Below are positions 18,434-27,667 of a stretch of DNA of 64,000 nt, piece after piece. Both the position numbers and the translations under genes were made by a program. This stretch comes from Streptomyces deccanensis (GTDB lineage Bacteria > Actinomycetota > Actinomycetes > Streptomycetales > Streptomycetaceae): NCBI RefSeq assembly GCF_022385335.1, contig NZ_CP092431.1:3410001-3474000 (forward strand), given 5' to 3'. Position 1 is the first letter of the stretch. Each line of letters starts with the position of its first letter. The notes under the pieces are model-generated. The model was not told where the DNA came from, did not search any database, and saw only the letters and a list, made by a program, of their open reading frames with translations.

Positions 18434-18585
18434 CGTGGGGCTTCTCGCGCAGTTCCCCGAGCCCCCAAAAGACCAGCCCCCGTGGCCCTGAAAGGCGACC
18501 GGCGGCGGGCCTGAAAAGCATGGGGCGCAGCCCCTGCTTTTCAGGGGCGCGGGGAACTGCGCGAGCAGCCACGACCTACCCGCAC
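18434..18585. repeat. Dispersed intergenic repeat, paired inverted copies
   Basis: Fills much of the 382-bp gap 18381-18762. The left arm (GGGGCTTCTCGCGCAGTTCC) and the right arm (GGGGCGCGGGGAACTGCGCG) are inverted to each other. Between them the hairpin AAAAGCA-T-GGGGC-GCA-GCCCC-TGCTTTT sits at 18514-18541. The left arm has diverged (CCCCGAGCCCCCAAAAG). The remainder up to the MFS start is a C/A-rich segment without a recognisable gene. Confidence 0.8.
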
Positions 18586-18762
18586 CCGCCCACGAAACAC
18601 GCACCCCCGAGCCACTAGGCGCACCCCAAAACTCCCGTGCCTACCCACCAATCCCCACCCCAAACGCGCCGTGATACAAATTCTCCGCGCGTCCCTGTCC
18701 GTCGACAGCCAGCCGCCCAACCCCCCTCATCGAGCCGCACCTTCGCACGTCCAGGAACGCCC

Positions 18763-19956
18763 GTGTCCCCCCGCACCACCACCCCGCCCTGGCCCCTCGT
18801 CGCCCTTTTCACGGCCGGGTATCTCGCCGCGTACCTCCTGCCCACCACCGTGGGCAGACTCGACGCGGCGCTCCCCCTCACCACCACCGAGGCCGGCGCC
18901 GTCGGCAGCGCGCTGCTGCTGGGCTCGGCCACGGCCGGCTTCACGCTCGCCGCCCACGTGGAACGCCTCGGCCCCCGCCGCCTCGCCCGCGCGGGCCTGC
19001 TGCTGGCCGCCGCCGGCTACGGCACCGCCGCGCTCACCACCGCCCTGCCCGCCGTGGTCGCGGGCGCGGTCCTCGGCGGCTTCGGTTCCGGTACGGCGAC
19101 CGCCGTGGCCGCGGCCGGCATCGCCGCGCAGCGCGACCCCCACCGCGTCTCGACGACAGGCCTGTTGAGCGTCTCGGCGCTGGCCGGCGCGCTGTATCTC
19201 ACGATCCCCCGCCTGGGCCCCGGCCACGGCCTCCCGCTCGCCGCCCTCGCCCTGACGGCCCTGCTCACCCTCCCGGCAACCTCCCGGCTCGCCGGACCCG
19301 TGGCCACCGCGCAGGCCGCCCGCGAGCGGAGCCCGCTCCCCCACCTGCGCCACGGCCTGACCCTCGCCGTCACGCTGCTGCTGTGGTCCCTGGCGCAGAA
19401 CTCCCTCTGGGGCGTCAGCGGCCGGATCGGCACCACGCAGGCCGGGCTCTCCGAGGTCACCGTCGGCGCGGTCTTCGCGACAGCGCTCGGCGCGGGCCTG
19501 CTCGGGGTCGTCGGGGCGAGCGCGCTGGGCGTGCGCTTCGGCCGCGCGCTCCCCATCGGTGGCGGCACGGCGCTCATCGCCGGCTGTATCGCGCTCAGCG
19601 CCACCGCGACCGACCTGCCGACCTTCGCCACGGGGGAGATCGCCTGGAACGCGCTCTACCCGGTCGTCCTGTCGTACCTCATCGGCCTCGCCGCCTCCCT
19701 CGACCCGCGTGGCCGCTGGGCGGTCCTGATCGGCTCCGCGTCCTCGCTCGGCACGGCCGCCGGGCCGCTCGTCGGCAGTCTGCTCTCCGCCCACGCCGGC
19801 TACCCGGCGATGGGCGCGATCCTGGCGGTGGGCCTGCTGCTCATCACGGCCCCCATGACCTGGGTGGCCCTGCGCACGACCACGCCCACCACGGAACACG
19901 CCCGCTACCAGGAGCAGTCGACCGCCGCGCAGCCGGAGTACCGCCCGGCGGCCTAG
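18763..19956 (+). CDS. MFS transporter, function unknown
   Basis: 397 aa with about twelve hydrophobic helices. The start GTG has AGGAA seven bases upstream, and the sequence before it is not membrane-protein like. Helix 1 begins PWPLVALFTAGYLAAYLLP. The A-loop is weak (AHVERLGPRRLARAG), unlike sugar or drug MFS proteins with a full GxxxDRxGRR. The C-terminal half ends with a polar tail. It could export or import any small solute; there is no operon partner to help. Confidence 0.75.
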   Translation: MSPRTTTPPWPLVALFTAGYLAAYLLPTTVGRLDAALPLTTTEAGAVGSALLLGSATAGFTLAAHVERLGPRRLARAGLLLAAAGYGTAALTTALPAVVAGAVLGGFGSGTATAVAAAGIAAQRDPHRVSTTGLLSVSALAGALYLTIPRLGPGHGLPLAALALTALLTLPATSRLAGPVATAQAARERSPLPHLRHGLTLAVTLLLWSLAQNSLWGVSGRIGTTQAGLSEVTVGAVFATALGAGLLGVVGASALGVRFGRALPIGGGTALIAGCIALSATATDLPTFATGEIAWNALYPVVLSYLIGLAASLDPRGRWAVLIGSASSLGTAAGPLVGSLLSAHAGYPAMGAILAVGLLLITAPMTWVALRTTTPTTEHARYQEQSTAAQPEYRPAA

Positions 19957-20011
19957 GCGTGCGGGAGGCGTGAGGGCCGTGGCCCCCGCGCCCGCCCCAA
20001 GGCCGGAGCGG

Positions 20012-21004
20012 TCACCCGAACTCGTACGCGTCCACCTCGGCGAGGTACCGGGCCCGCCGCTCCTCGTCGTGCTCCAGGAAGGACGCGGTGAAGGAGTTGC
20101 GGGCCAGCTCCCGCAGCCGGTCCTCGCTCAGGCCGAGGGTCCGGCGCACGGCGTCGAAGTTGTCGCCGGAGTATCCGCCGAAGTAGGCGGGGTCGTCGGA
20201 GTTGACCGTGCAGAGCAGGCCCGCGTCGAGCATGGCGGGCAGCGGGTGGTCGGCGAGGGTGTCGACGGCGCGCAGCCGGACGTTGGAGAGCGGGCAGAGC
20301 GTCAGCGGGATCCGCTCGCGCACCAGCCGTTCGACGAGGGCCGGGTCCTCCATGCAGCGCAGCCCGTGGTCGACGCGTTCGACCCCGAGGATGTCGAGGG
20401 CCTCGGTGATGTACTCCGGCGGTCCCTCCTCCCCCGCGTGCGCGACGCGCCGCAGCCCGAGCGCGGCGGCCGCCTCGTACACCTCGCGGAACTTGACCGG
20501 CGGATGCCCGACCTCGGCCGAGTCCAGTCCGATCCCGACGATCCGGTCGAGATACGGCTTCGCGGCCTCCAGCGTGTCGAGAGCCGACTCGGCGGACTCG
20601 TCCCGCAGGAAGCAGAGGATCAGCTGCGTGGAGATCCCGTGCCGCTCCTCGCTCCTGCCCAGCGCCCGCCACAGCCCCTCGACGACCGTCCCCATCCCCA
20701 CGCCCCGCGCGAGGTGGGCCTGCGGGTCGAAGAAGATCTCGGCGTGGCGTACGCCCTGGGCGGCGGCGCGGGCGAGATAGGCGTCGGCCAGGTCGGCGAA
20801 GTCCTGCTCGGTGCGCAGGACCGCCATCAGCTCGTAGTACAGGTTCAGGAAGGACTGGAGATCCTCGAACTCGTAGGCCTTGCGGAGCGCTTCCGTGTCC
20901 GCGTACGGCAGCGCGACCCCGTTCCGGGCGGCCAGGGCGAAGGCCAGCTCCGGCTCCAGGGTGCCTTCGATGTGCAGGTGCAGTTCAGCTTTGGGGAGGG
21001 ACAT
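20012..21004 (-). CDS. add: Adenosine/adenine deaminase family enzyme
   Basis: 330 aa zinc hydrolase of purine salvage. Metal ligands are the HLHIEG motif at residues 9-14, His in RRVAHAGEEGPPEY, and the Asp in TVNSDDPAYFGG; HGLRC carries the remaining conserved His. The PLSNVRL loop is typical. The start ATG shares a base with the stop of the RNase Z gene (TGATG), so both are translated from one message. Actinobacterial members of this set include adenine deaminases, so adenosine specificity is not certain. Confidence 0.92.
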   Translation of the reverse strand: MSLPKAELHLHIEGTLEPELAFALAARNGVALPYADTEALRKAYEFEDLQSFLNLYYELMAVLRTEQDFADLADAYLARAAAQGVRHAEIFFDPQAHLARGVGMGTVVEGLWRALGRSEERHGISTQLILCFLRDESAESALDTLEAAKPYLDRIVGIGLDSAEVGHPPVKFREVYEAAAALGLRRVAHAGEEGPPEYITEALDILGVERVDHGLRCMEDPALVERLVRERIPLTLCPLSNVRLRAVDTLADHPLPAMLDAGLLCTVNSDDPAYFGGYSGDNFDAVRRTLGLSEDRLRELARNSFTASFLEHDEERRARYLAEVDAYEFG

Positions 21005-21933
21005 CAAAGCATCGTACGGCCGCTCTGACGCCGTTTCGGAAGCGCCACCCTCAGCAGGTCGTGCGCCACGGTCAGCTCCCCCTCGAACCCGGCGGCGCGT
21101 GCCTGCCGTTCGAACTCCTCGGGCTCGGTGTACCGCTGGCTGAAGTGGGTGAGCACGAGATGCCGCACCCCGCAGTCGCGGGCGACGGAAGCGGCTTGAC
21201 CGGCCGTCAGATGACCGTGGTCGACGGCGAGTTCGATGTCCTCGTTGAGGAAGGTGGACTCGATGACGAGCATGTCGGCCGCGTCGGCGAGGGCGTAGAC
21301 CCCGTCGCACAGCCGGGTGTCCATGACGAACGCGAACCGCTGTCCGCGCCGCAGTTCGCTGACGTCGTCGAGGCGGACACCGCCGATCGCGCCCTCCCGC
21401 TGGATCCGCCCGATGTCCGGCCCCTTGATCCCGTGCGCGGCGAGCCGCTCGGGCAGCATGCGGCGTCCGTCGGGCTCGACGAGGCGGTACCCGTACGACT
21501 CGACGGGGTGCGAGAGCTTGCGCGCGTCGAGGGTGTAGGCGGGGGTGGTGACCAGCACGCCGCCGTCGCCCTCGACCGGCGCCTCGATCAGCTGGACCGT
21601 CTCCCGGTAGGCGGTGGCGTACCGCAGCCGGTCGAAGAACCGCTGGCCGGAGCGCGGGTAGTGAGCGGTGACGTCGTGCGGGACCCGGTCGAGGTTGATC
21701 CGCTGGATGACGCCGGCCAACCCGAGCGAGTGGTCGCCGTGGAAGTGGGTGACGCAGATGCGGTTCAGGTCGTGCGCGGCGACCCCGGCGCGCAGCATCT
21801 GCCGCTGGGTGCCCTCGCCGGGGTCGAAGAGGAGCCCTTCGGAGCCCCAGCGGAGCAGGTAGCCGTTGTGGTTGCGGTGCCGGGTCGGGACCTGGCTGGC
21901 GGTGCCGAGCACCACCAGTTCACGTACGGACAC
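21004..21933 (-). CDS. rnz: Ribonuclease Z (tRNA 3' processing)
   Basis: 309 aa metallo-beta-lactamase-fold endonuclease that removes 3' trailers from pre-tRNA. The HxHxDH motif is [11 protein letters not shown] near residue 62-72, further ligands are in FVMDTRLC and LTHFSQRY. The opening [20 protein letters not shown] is diagnostic for RNase Z. The proline-rich flexible arm of long RNase Z forms is absent, so this is the short form. It is followed by add (one-base overlap) and preceded by the HIT gene. Confidence 0.94.
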   Translation of the reverse strand: MSVRELVVLGTASQVPTRHRNHNGYLLRWGSEGLLFDPGEGTQRQMLRAGVAAHDLNRICVTHFHGDHSLGLAGVIQRINLDRVPHDVTAHYPRSGQRFFDRLRYATAYRETVQLIEAPVEGDGGVLVTTPAYTLDARKLSHPVESYGYRLVEPDGRRMLPERLAAHGIKGPDIGRIQREGAIGGVRLDDVSELRRGQRFAFVMDTRLCDGVYALADAADMLVIESTFLNEDIELAVDHGHLTAGQAASVARDCGVRHLVLTHFSQRYTEPEEFERQARAAGFEGELTVAHDLLRVALPKRRQSGRTML

Positions 21934-21939
21934 GGCTCG

Positions 21940-22293
21940 TCACCCGGGGGGCCACTGCAGGCCGCGGCCGCCGACGACGTGGGCGTGCGCGTGGAAGACG
22001 GTCTGGCCGGCGCCGGTGCCGGTGTTGAAGACGATGCGGTAGCTCTCCAGCTTGTCCTCGTCCGCGACGGCCTGGGTCTCGCGCAGGACGTCCGCGGCGA
22101 GGTCGGGGGCGGCGGCGGCGAGTGCGGCGGCGTCCGCGTAGTGCGCCTTGGGGATGACGAGTACGTGGGTCGGCGCCTGGGGGTTGATGTCCCGGAACGC
22201 GACCGTGGTGTCCGTCTCCCTGACGATCGTCGCGGGTACGTGTCCCGCCACGATCTTGCAGAACAGACAGTCGTCCTGCGGCTCCCCAGCCAT
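21940..22293 (-). CDS. HIT family protein (HINT-like nucleotide hydrolase)
   Basis: 117 aa. The histidine triad is FHAHAHVVGGRGLQWPPG at the C-terminus and the N-terminal CLFCKIVAGHVPA is typical of the HINT/Hit branch acting on purine nucleoside phosphoramidates. The ATG has GGAGG seven bases upstream. The first gene of the HIT-rnz-add reverse-strand group; six bases separate its stop from the rnz start. Confidence 0.93.
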   Translation of the reverse strand: MAGEPQDDCLFCKIVAGHVPATIVRETDTTVAFRDINPQAPTHVLVIPKAHYADAAALAAAAPDLAADVLRETQAVADEDKLESYRIVFNTGTGAGQTVFHAHAHVVGGRGLQWPPG

Positions 22294-22382
22294 ACGTTGC
22301 CTCCCAGCCACCGGTGATCGCCTACCGGGGCATGCTATCGCCAGGGGGCGTCCCGGGTGCGGGTCCCGTGCGGGTCCGGTGG

Positions 22383-22495
22383 GGGCTGGTCGCGCAGTTC
22401 CCCGCGCCCCTGAAAAGCAGGGGCTGCGCCCCATGCTTTTCGGCCCGAAAGGCCGGAGGCCTTTCAGGGGCGCGGGGAACTGCGCGAGAAGCCCC
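22383..22495. repeat. Dispersed intergenic repeat, full paired copy
   Basis: Best-preserved member. A left arm at 22391-22415 and a right arm at 22462-22486 are a perfect 25-bp inverted repeat containing GGGGCGCGGGGAACTGCGCG. Between them lie two smaller hairpins: AAAAGCAGGGG/CCCCATGCTTTT and GGCCCGAAAGGCC. It lies between the HIT gene promoter and the tricorn stop. Related copies are at 14748, 17097, 18434, 28847, 42661 and 48455. Confidence 0.9.
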
Positions 22496-22526
22496 ACGCA
22501 CCCGCACTCGACGACGAACCCCGCCG

Positions 22527-25500
22527 CTAAGACTCGGGCAGCGCGGGCGCCACCTTCGCCGGCGTCGCCTCCAACCCCTCCAGCGCGATCCGGATCGCCT
22601 CGTCGAGCTGGGGATCACGCCCGGCCGCGTGGTCCTGAGGCGCCTGCACGACCTCGACGTCGGGATCCACCCCGTGGTTCTCGACGCCCCACCCGTACCC
22701 CTCCAGCCAGAACGCGTACTTCGGCTGGGTCACGAGCGTCCCGTCGACCAGCCGGTAGCGGCTGTCGATCCCGACGACCCCGCCCCACGTCCGCGTCCCG
22801 ACCACCGGCCCGATCCCGAGCGCCTTGATCGCCGCGTTGACGATGTCCCCGTCGGACCCGGAGAACTCGTTGGCGACGGCGACGACGGGCCCCCGGGGCG
22901 CGTCGTCGGGGTAGCTGCTCGCCCGCATCCCGCGCGGCAGGTCCCATCCGACGATCCGCCGGGCCAGTTTCTCCACCACGAGCTGGGAGGTGTGCCCGCC
23001 CCGGTTCTCCCGGACGTCCACGACCAGCCCCTCCCGCGCGACCTCGATCCGCAGGTCGCGGTGGAGCTGGGCCCAGCCGGAGCCGACCATGTCGGGGACG
23101 TGCAGGTACCCGAGGCGGCCGCCGGACTTCTCGTGGACGTACGCCCGCCGGTCCGCGACCCACGCGTGGTACCGCAGGGGCTCCTCGTCGGAGATGGGCA
23201 CGACCACGGGATGCCGCAGGTCGCCCCCGCCGGCCGGCAGCACGGTCAGCTCGACCGCCTTGCCCGCCGTGCCGACGAGCAGCGGCCCGGGTCCGGTCAG
23301 CGGATCGACCGGCTGTCCGCCGACCGCGATGATCGCGTCCCCGGCGCGCACGGCCACGCCGGGCGCGGCGAGTGGCGAGTGCGCGTCGGGGTCGGAGGTC
23401 TCCGAGGGCAGCACCCGGTCGATGCGCCACAGCGGGGTCCCCTGGGGGCCGTCCTCGTGCCGGGAGATGTCCGCGCCGAGCAGCCCCTGCCGCCGGTCGC
23501 CGGAACCGCCCCGGCCGCGCGGGGTGACGTAGGCGTGGGAGGTGCCCAGCTCGCCCTGCACCTCCCAGAGCAGGTCCACGAGGTCGTCGTGGGTGGCCAC
23601 CCGCTCCAGGACGGGGCGGTAGCGGTCGAGGACGCCGGGCCAGTCGACGCCGCCCAGGTCGGGCCGCCAGAAGTTGTCCCGCATCAGCCGGCCGGTCTCG
23701 TCGAACATCTGGCGCCACTCGGCGGCCGGGTCGACGGTCCGCCGGATGCGCGAGAGGTCGACGGTGATGTTGGAGTCGCTGTCGTCGTCGCCCGAGGCGC
23801 GCCGGTCGCTGGGGACGACCTTGAGCTTGCCGTCGGTCCACAGCAGGACCCGTTTGCCGTCGCCGCTGACGGCGAAGTGGTCGGCGTCGGACGCCAGGTA
23901 CTCCAGGCGCCGCTGGGCGAGGTCGTACCGCTCCAGGGAGGTCTTGGGGTCCGGGTCGTCGGGGGTGGCCCGCAGGTGGCCGAGGACGCCGGTGACGGGG
24001 TGGCGCAGCCACAGCACGCCGTCCTTGGCGGCGCGGAGCGTGGAGTAGCGGGCGGCCTCGACGGGGAAGGGGACGATCCGGTCGGCGAGCCCTTCGAGGT
24101 CGATGCGGGTGGTCGGGGTGCCCTCGCTGTCGGGGGTCTCGTCCTTGTCGGGCGCCTCGAACGGCCGGCCGTGGCGCTGCGGTCCGAAGGGGGACGGGGT
24201 GGTCGCCGCGAGGGTGATGAGGTGCGGGCGGGCGCCGCTGACGAAGTGGAGGTCGAAGACGTGTTCGTCGTAGACCGGGTCGAAGGCGCGTGCGGAGAGG
24301 AAGGCGAGGTGCTTGCCGTCGAGCGTGAACGTCGGCGAGAAGTCCTGGAAGCGCAGCGGGGTCGCCTCGGTGACGGACAGGTCGGCGGTGTTGGCGAGCT
24401 TGAGCTGACGCAGCGGGCGCGGGCCCGGGTGCGACCAGGCGAGCCAGGCCGAGTCGGGCGAGAAGACGAGCCCGGTCACCTCGCCGTCCTCGCTGCGGTC
24501 GACCTCGCGCACCTCGCCGGTCTCCCGCTCGACGAGCAGCACCCGGCCGTCGTCGGCGGCGACGGCGACCCGGCTGCCGTCGGGGGCCACGGCGAGCCCG
24601 AGGACACGGCCCAGCTGCCCGGCGGCGAGCCGGCGCGGGGTGGCGCCCGGTCCGACGCCGGTGGACGGCGCGAACTCCAGCGCGTCGTCGCCCTCCGCGT
24701 CGGTCACCCACACCACCCACTCCTCGCCCTCCACCCGGAAGGTGCGCGGGAGCCGGGCCCGTACGCCGTCCTCGGCGGCGAGCGCGCGGGCGGGGCCGGA
24801 GCGGTGGGTGATCCAGTGGATCGAGCCGCGCACCGAGACGGCGCTGCCCCGGGCGGTGTGGTCGGGCGAGGCGGAGCCGAACCAGCGGGAGGCGTTCACC
24901 GGGAACGGCTGGAGGTCCACGCGCTGCCCGCCCAGCCGGATGTCGAGCCTGCGCGGCTCGGCGCCGTCGAGGTCGTCCAGCAGCCACAGCTCCCCGGCGG
25001 ACGCGTACACGACCCGGGTGCCGTCGGTGGCCGCGTGCCGGGCGTAGAAACCGTCGATCGGGGTGTGCCGGCGCAGGTCGGCGCCGTCGGAGAGGGAGGA
25101 GTAGAGCGCCCCGACGCCCTCGTGGTCGGAGAGGAACGCGATCCGGTCCCCGACCCACATCGGGTATTCGAGGTTGCCGTCCAACTCGGCGTGCAGGCGC
25201 ACGAATTCACCGGCGCCCTCGGCGCCCTCGGCGCCCTCGTCGGCCCGGTCGATCCACAGCTTGCCCGCCGTGCCGCCCCGGTACCGCTTCCACCAGGCGG
25301 CCTCGCGGCCCATCGGCGCGGACAGCAGCACGGTGGCGGGGCCGTGGGCGACGTCGCCGACCGGCCCGTACGGCAGGGTGGTGGCCGGGCCGCCGTCGAG
25401 CGGCACGGCGCGCGCCCAGCTCCGCCGGAGGCTGGCCTGACCGTGGGTGCTGAGCGCGAGGACCTGGCCGTCGGGGGTCCAGCCGCGCACCTGGGTGCGC

Positions 25501-25763
25501 CAACTCCCCCAGTACGTCAGGCGCTTGGCCGATCCGCCGTCGACGGGCGCGATGTGCACCTCGGGCGCGCCGTCCCGGGTGGAGGTCCACGCGACGGTGG
25601 TGCCGTCCGGCGAGATCCGGGGATGGTTCACGGGTACGTTGTCCGCGCTGACCCGCCAGGCACGGCCGCCGTCCAGAGGCGCGACCCACACGTCGTCCTC
25701 GGCGGTGAAGGCGACCAGGTCGCCGTGCAGGTGCGGATACCGGAAATACGCGAGCTGAGTCAC
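22527..25763 (-). CDS. Tricorn protease homologue
   Basis: 1078 aa cytosolic peptidase that trims oligopeptides released by the proteasome or other proteases. The N-terminal two-thirds (residues 1-~680) form two beta-propellers with WD40-like blades (FSPDSAWLAWS, VSGDGKRVLLWTDGK). A PDZ domain follows at about 760-860, then a C-terminal S41-type core. The catalytic His is in LGTSHAYVTPRG, the nucleophile Ser in EFSGSDGD (about residue 966) and a conserved NRGGHTSQLV loop precedes it. Start is GTG. A single gene with the dispersed repeat downstream. Length matches the archaeal and actinobacterial enzyme. Confidence 0.93.
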   Translation of the reverse strand: MTQLAYFRYPHLHGDLVAFTAEDDVWVAPLDGGRAWRVSADNVPVNHPRISPDGTTVAWTSTRDGAPEVHIAPVDGGSAKRLTYWGSWRTQVRGWTPDGQVLALSTHGQASLRRSWARAVPLDGGPATTLPYGPVGDVAHGPATVLLSAPMGREAAWWKRYRGGTAGKLWIDRADEGAEGAEGAGEFVRLHAELDGNLEYPMWVGDRIAFLSDHEGVGALYSSLSDGADLRRHTPIDGFYARHAATDGTRVVYASAGELWLLDDLDGAEPRRLDIRLGGQRVDLQPFPVNASRWFGSASPDHTARGSAVSVRGSIHWITHRSGPARALAAEDGVRARLPRTFRVEGEEWVVWVTDAEGDDALEFAPSTGVGPGATPRRLAAGQLGRVLGLAVAPDGSRVAVAADDGRVLLVERETGEVREVDRSEDGEVTGLVFSPDSAWLAWSHPGPRPLRQLKLANTADLSVTEATPLRFQDFSPTFTLDGKHLAFLSARAFDPVYDEHVFDLHFVSGARPHLITLAATTPSPFGPQRHGRPFEAPDKDETPDSEGTPTTRIDLEGLADRIVPFPVEAARYSTLRAAKDGVLWLRHPVTGVLGHLRATPDDPDPKTSLERYDLAQRRLEYLASDADHFAVSGDGKRVLLWTDGKLKVVPSDRRASGDDDSDSNITVDLSRIRRTVDPAAEWRQMFDETGRLMRDNFWRPDLGGVDWPGVLDRYRPVLERVATHDDLVDLLWEVQGELGTSHAYVTPRGRGGSGDRRQGLLGADISRHEDGPQGTPLWRIDRVLPSETSDPDAHSPLAAPGVAVRAGDAIIAVGGQPVDPLTGPGPLLVGTAGKAVELTVLPAGGGDLRHPVVVPISDEEPLRYHAWVADRRAYVHEKSGGRLGYLHVPDMVGSGWAQLHRDLRIEVAREGLVVDVRENRGGHTSQLVVEKLARRIVGWDLPRGMRASSYPDDAPRGPVVAVANEFSGSDGDIVNAAIKALGIGPVVGTRTWGGVVGIDSRYRLVDGTLVTQPKYAFWLEGYGWGVENHGVDPDVEVVQAPQDHAAGRDPQLDEAIRIALEGLEATPAKVAPALPES

Positions 25764-25850
25764 CCAGTTACTTTATGCAGCGTTCGGTCTGATGGGGAGG
25801 GGTTTGGATCATGTCCCTCGCACCGGGCCAGAGTTGCCCCGGGCCATGCC

Positions 25851-26402
25851 TCACTTGCCCTCGGGCACGCACGCCGGGTCCTTCTGGCACCAGATGGTCT
25901 GGGTGACGGTGACCGTCGCGGTCGGGCCCGGCTGCCCCGGTGCGCCCGGCTGCCCGGACTCGGGGGCGTCGCAGTCGCCCAGGCCCTCGACGTGGAACCA
26001 CTCCTTGCCGTCGACCTTCGCGGTCAGGTCCCCGCGTACGCACCTGCCGTTGACCTCTTTGGTCACCTTCCCGGTGACGGTGATGTCCCGGCCTTCCTTG
26101 TCCTCGCCCTGGCAGTCCACCTTCGCGACGGTGGCGACCGAGGAGGACGGCGACGCGGACTTCCCGCCGCCCTCGCCGTCGCCGTCGTACGACGCCGTGC
26201 AGGTGAGCCACTGGACGTCGAGGCCCTCCCGCTCCAGCTCCTTGGTGGCGAGCTGGTCCGTGGTGAACGCGACCGCGCCGGTGTTGAGTCCACCGCCCTC
26301 GCAGGCCACCAGCCCCGCGACCGCGCAGACACCGAGCCCGGCTCCCAGCAGGAGCCGGCGCCCGCCCGTCCGGTACGCCCTGAGACGCTTCCATGCCCCC
26401 AT
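25851..26402 (-). CDS. Putative lipoprotein
   Basis: 183 aa. The N-terminus has positive charges (KRLRAYRTGGRR), a hydrophobic stretch and the lipobox LVAC at about residue 31-34, so Cys34 would be lipidated. The mature part has five further cysteines spaced along 150 residues (LTCTAS, VDCQGE, GRCVRG, GDCDAP, WCQKDPAC) and a GQPGAPGQPGP linker, suggesting a disulphide-stabilised surface domain. No named family is recognised. It lies 87 bases before the tricorn gene on the same strand. Confidence 0.75.
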   Translation of the reverse strand: MGAWKRLRAYRTGGRRLLLGAGLGVCAVAGLVACEGGGLNTGAVAFTTDQLATKELEREGLDVQWLTCTASYDGDGEGGGKSASPSSSVATVAKVDCQGEDKEGRDITVTGKVTKEVNGRCVRGDLTAKVDGKEWFHVEGLGDCDAPESGQPGAPGQPGPTATVTVTQTIWCQKDPACVPEGK

Positions 26403-26487
26403 GCCCGGCAGCCTGCCACCGGCCGCGGCGACACGGAAGACCGCGTGCGGCCGAGCCGCCGGGACCGAGAGACATAGACCGGGGGCG

Positions 26488-26880
26488 TCAGCCGCTCATC
26501 AGCAGCCATTCCTGCAGCTCGACCAAGTTCCCCTCGGGGTCCTTGAGATGGGCCACCCGCATACGGTCGGTCATACGTGCGGGCCCGTTCAGGAGTCGTA
26601 CGCCGAACGAGGTGACCCGCTCGCAGTACGCGTCGAGGTCGTCGACGCGCAGGACGACCAGCGACCGGTGCCCGTTCGCCGCGTCGGCCAGCTCCCCGAG
26701 CACCTCGGCCATCACCGCCCGGTCCTGCAGCGCGATCCCCGCGGACCCGACGGCCGGGCTGAACTTCTCGTACGGCCCGTCGACCGCCCCGGACTGCGGC
26801 TTCAGCCCGAGCACATCGGCGTAGAAGCGGTAGCACACGGCGAAGTCGGAGACGAGCAGTCTTACCTGGGCGAGTTCCAC
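26488..26880 (-). CDS. VOC family protein
   Basis: 130 aa, a single glyoxalase/bleomycin-resistance-fold protein. The pattern RLLVSDFAVCYRFYADVLGL, the middle VVLRVDDLDAYCERV and the end HLKDPEGNLVELQEWL are standard; the last holds a Glu that is often a metal ligand. The GTG start has GGGAG five bases upstream. It follows rsmE on the same strand, 46 bases away. The substrate is unknown. Confidence 0.85.
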   Translation of the reverse strand: MELAQVRLLVSDFAVCYRFYADVLGLKPQSGAVDGPYEKFSPAVGSAGIALQDRAVMAEVLGELADAANGHRSLVVLRVDDLDAYCERVTSFGVRLLNGPARMTDRMRVAHLKDPEGNLVELQEWLLMSG

Positions 26881-26926
26881 GATGCTCCCTGAGGAATCAG
26901 GGACGCCGGTCGGGACCGAGGGGCGG

Positions 26927-27667
26927 TCAGGACCAGCGTCCGGTTCGGCCCAGCAGCAACGCCGCGGCCGCCGTCCCGGCGGTCGATGTGCGCAGCACAC
27001 TGGGCCCGAGTCGGTACGCCCCCGCGCCCGCCTCGCCGAAGAGCGCCAGCTCCTCCGGCGACACGCCCCCCTCGGGCCCCACGACGAGCACGATCTCCCC
27101 GGCCGTCGGCAGCTCCGCCGTGGCCAGTGTCTCGTCGCCGCTCTCGTGCAGGACCGCGGCGAAGTCGGCCTTCGCCAGCAGCTCCGCGACCTGCTTGCCC
27201 GTGGCCGCGTCCGCGACCTCGGGGAACCGCGTCCGGCGGGACTGCTTGCCCGCCTCCCGGGCGGTGGCCCGCCATTTGGCGAGTGCCTTCAGCCCCCGGT
27301 CGCCCTTCCACTGCGTGATGCAGCGGGCGGCGGCCCAGGGCACGATCGCGTCCACACCGACCTCGGTCATGGTCTCGACGGCCAGTTCGCCCCGGTCGCC
27401 CTTGGGCAGCGCCTGGACGACGGTGATCCGGGGCTGCGCGGGCGGCTCCTCCCGCAGCTCCCCCACATCCATGACGACCAGCCGGTCCTTGCCCTCGGCG
27501 GCCTTCACCACGCCTTCCACCCACCGGCCCCGCCCGTCGGTGAGGACCACGTCCTCACCGGGCCGCAGCCGCTTCACGGAGACCGCGTGTCGCCCTTCGG
27601 GGCCGTCGAGCACGATCTCCGAGCCCCAGCCGTCGAACCGGTCGACCACGAACACCGGTGCGGTCAT
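26927..27667 (-). CDS. rsmE: 16S rRNA (uracil1498-N3)-methyltransferase RsmE
   Basis: 246 aa SPOUT methyltransferase. An N-terminal PUA-like domain (residues 1-80, GPEGRHAVSVKRLRPGE) precedes the knotted SAM-binding core with VVGPEGGVSPEE and LGPSVLRTSTAGTAA, both characteristic. CITQWKG lies in the central part. The ATG overlaps the stop of the nitronate monooxygenase gene by ATGA. In actinobacteria RsmE is commonly in the hrcA-dnaJ region, as here. Confidence 0.95.
   Translation of the reverse strand: MTAPVFVVDRFDGWGSEIVLDGPEGRHAVSVKRLRPGEDVVLTDGRGRWVEGVVKAAEGKDRLVVMDVGELREEPPAQPRITVVQALPKGDRGELAVETMTEVGVDAIVPWAAARCITQWKGDRGLKALAKWRATAREAGKQSRRTRFPEVADAATGKQVAELLAKADFAAVLHESGDETLATAELPTAGEIVLVVGPEGGVSPEELALFGEAGAGAYRLGPSVLRTSTAGTAAAALLLGRTGRWS

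Noticed and set aside
22314..26477. 1387-aa open frame on the plus strand
   Set aside because: It is antisense to the tricorn protease, lipoprotein and HIT genes, which have clear family motifs; long antisense frames are usual in 72 percent GC DNA. Its product is a low-complexity Arg/Pro/Gly sequence without a domain.
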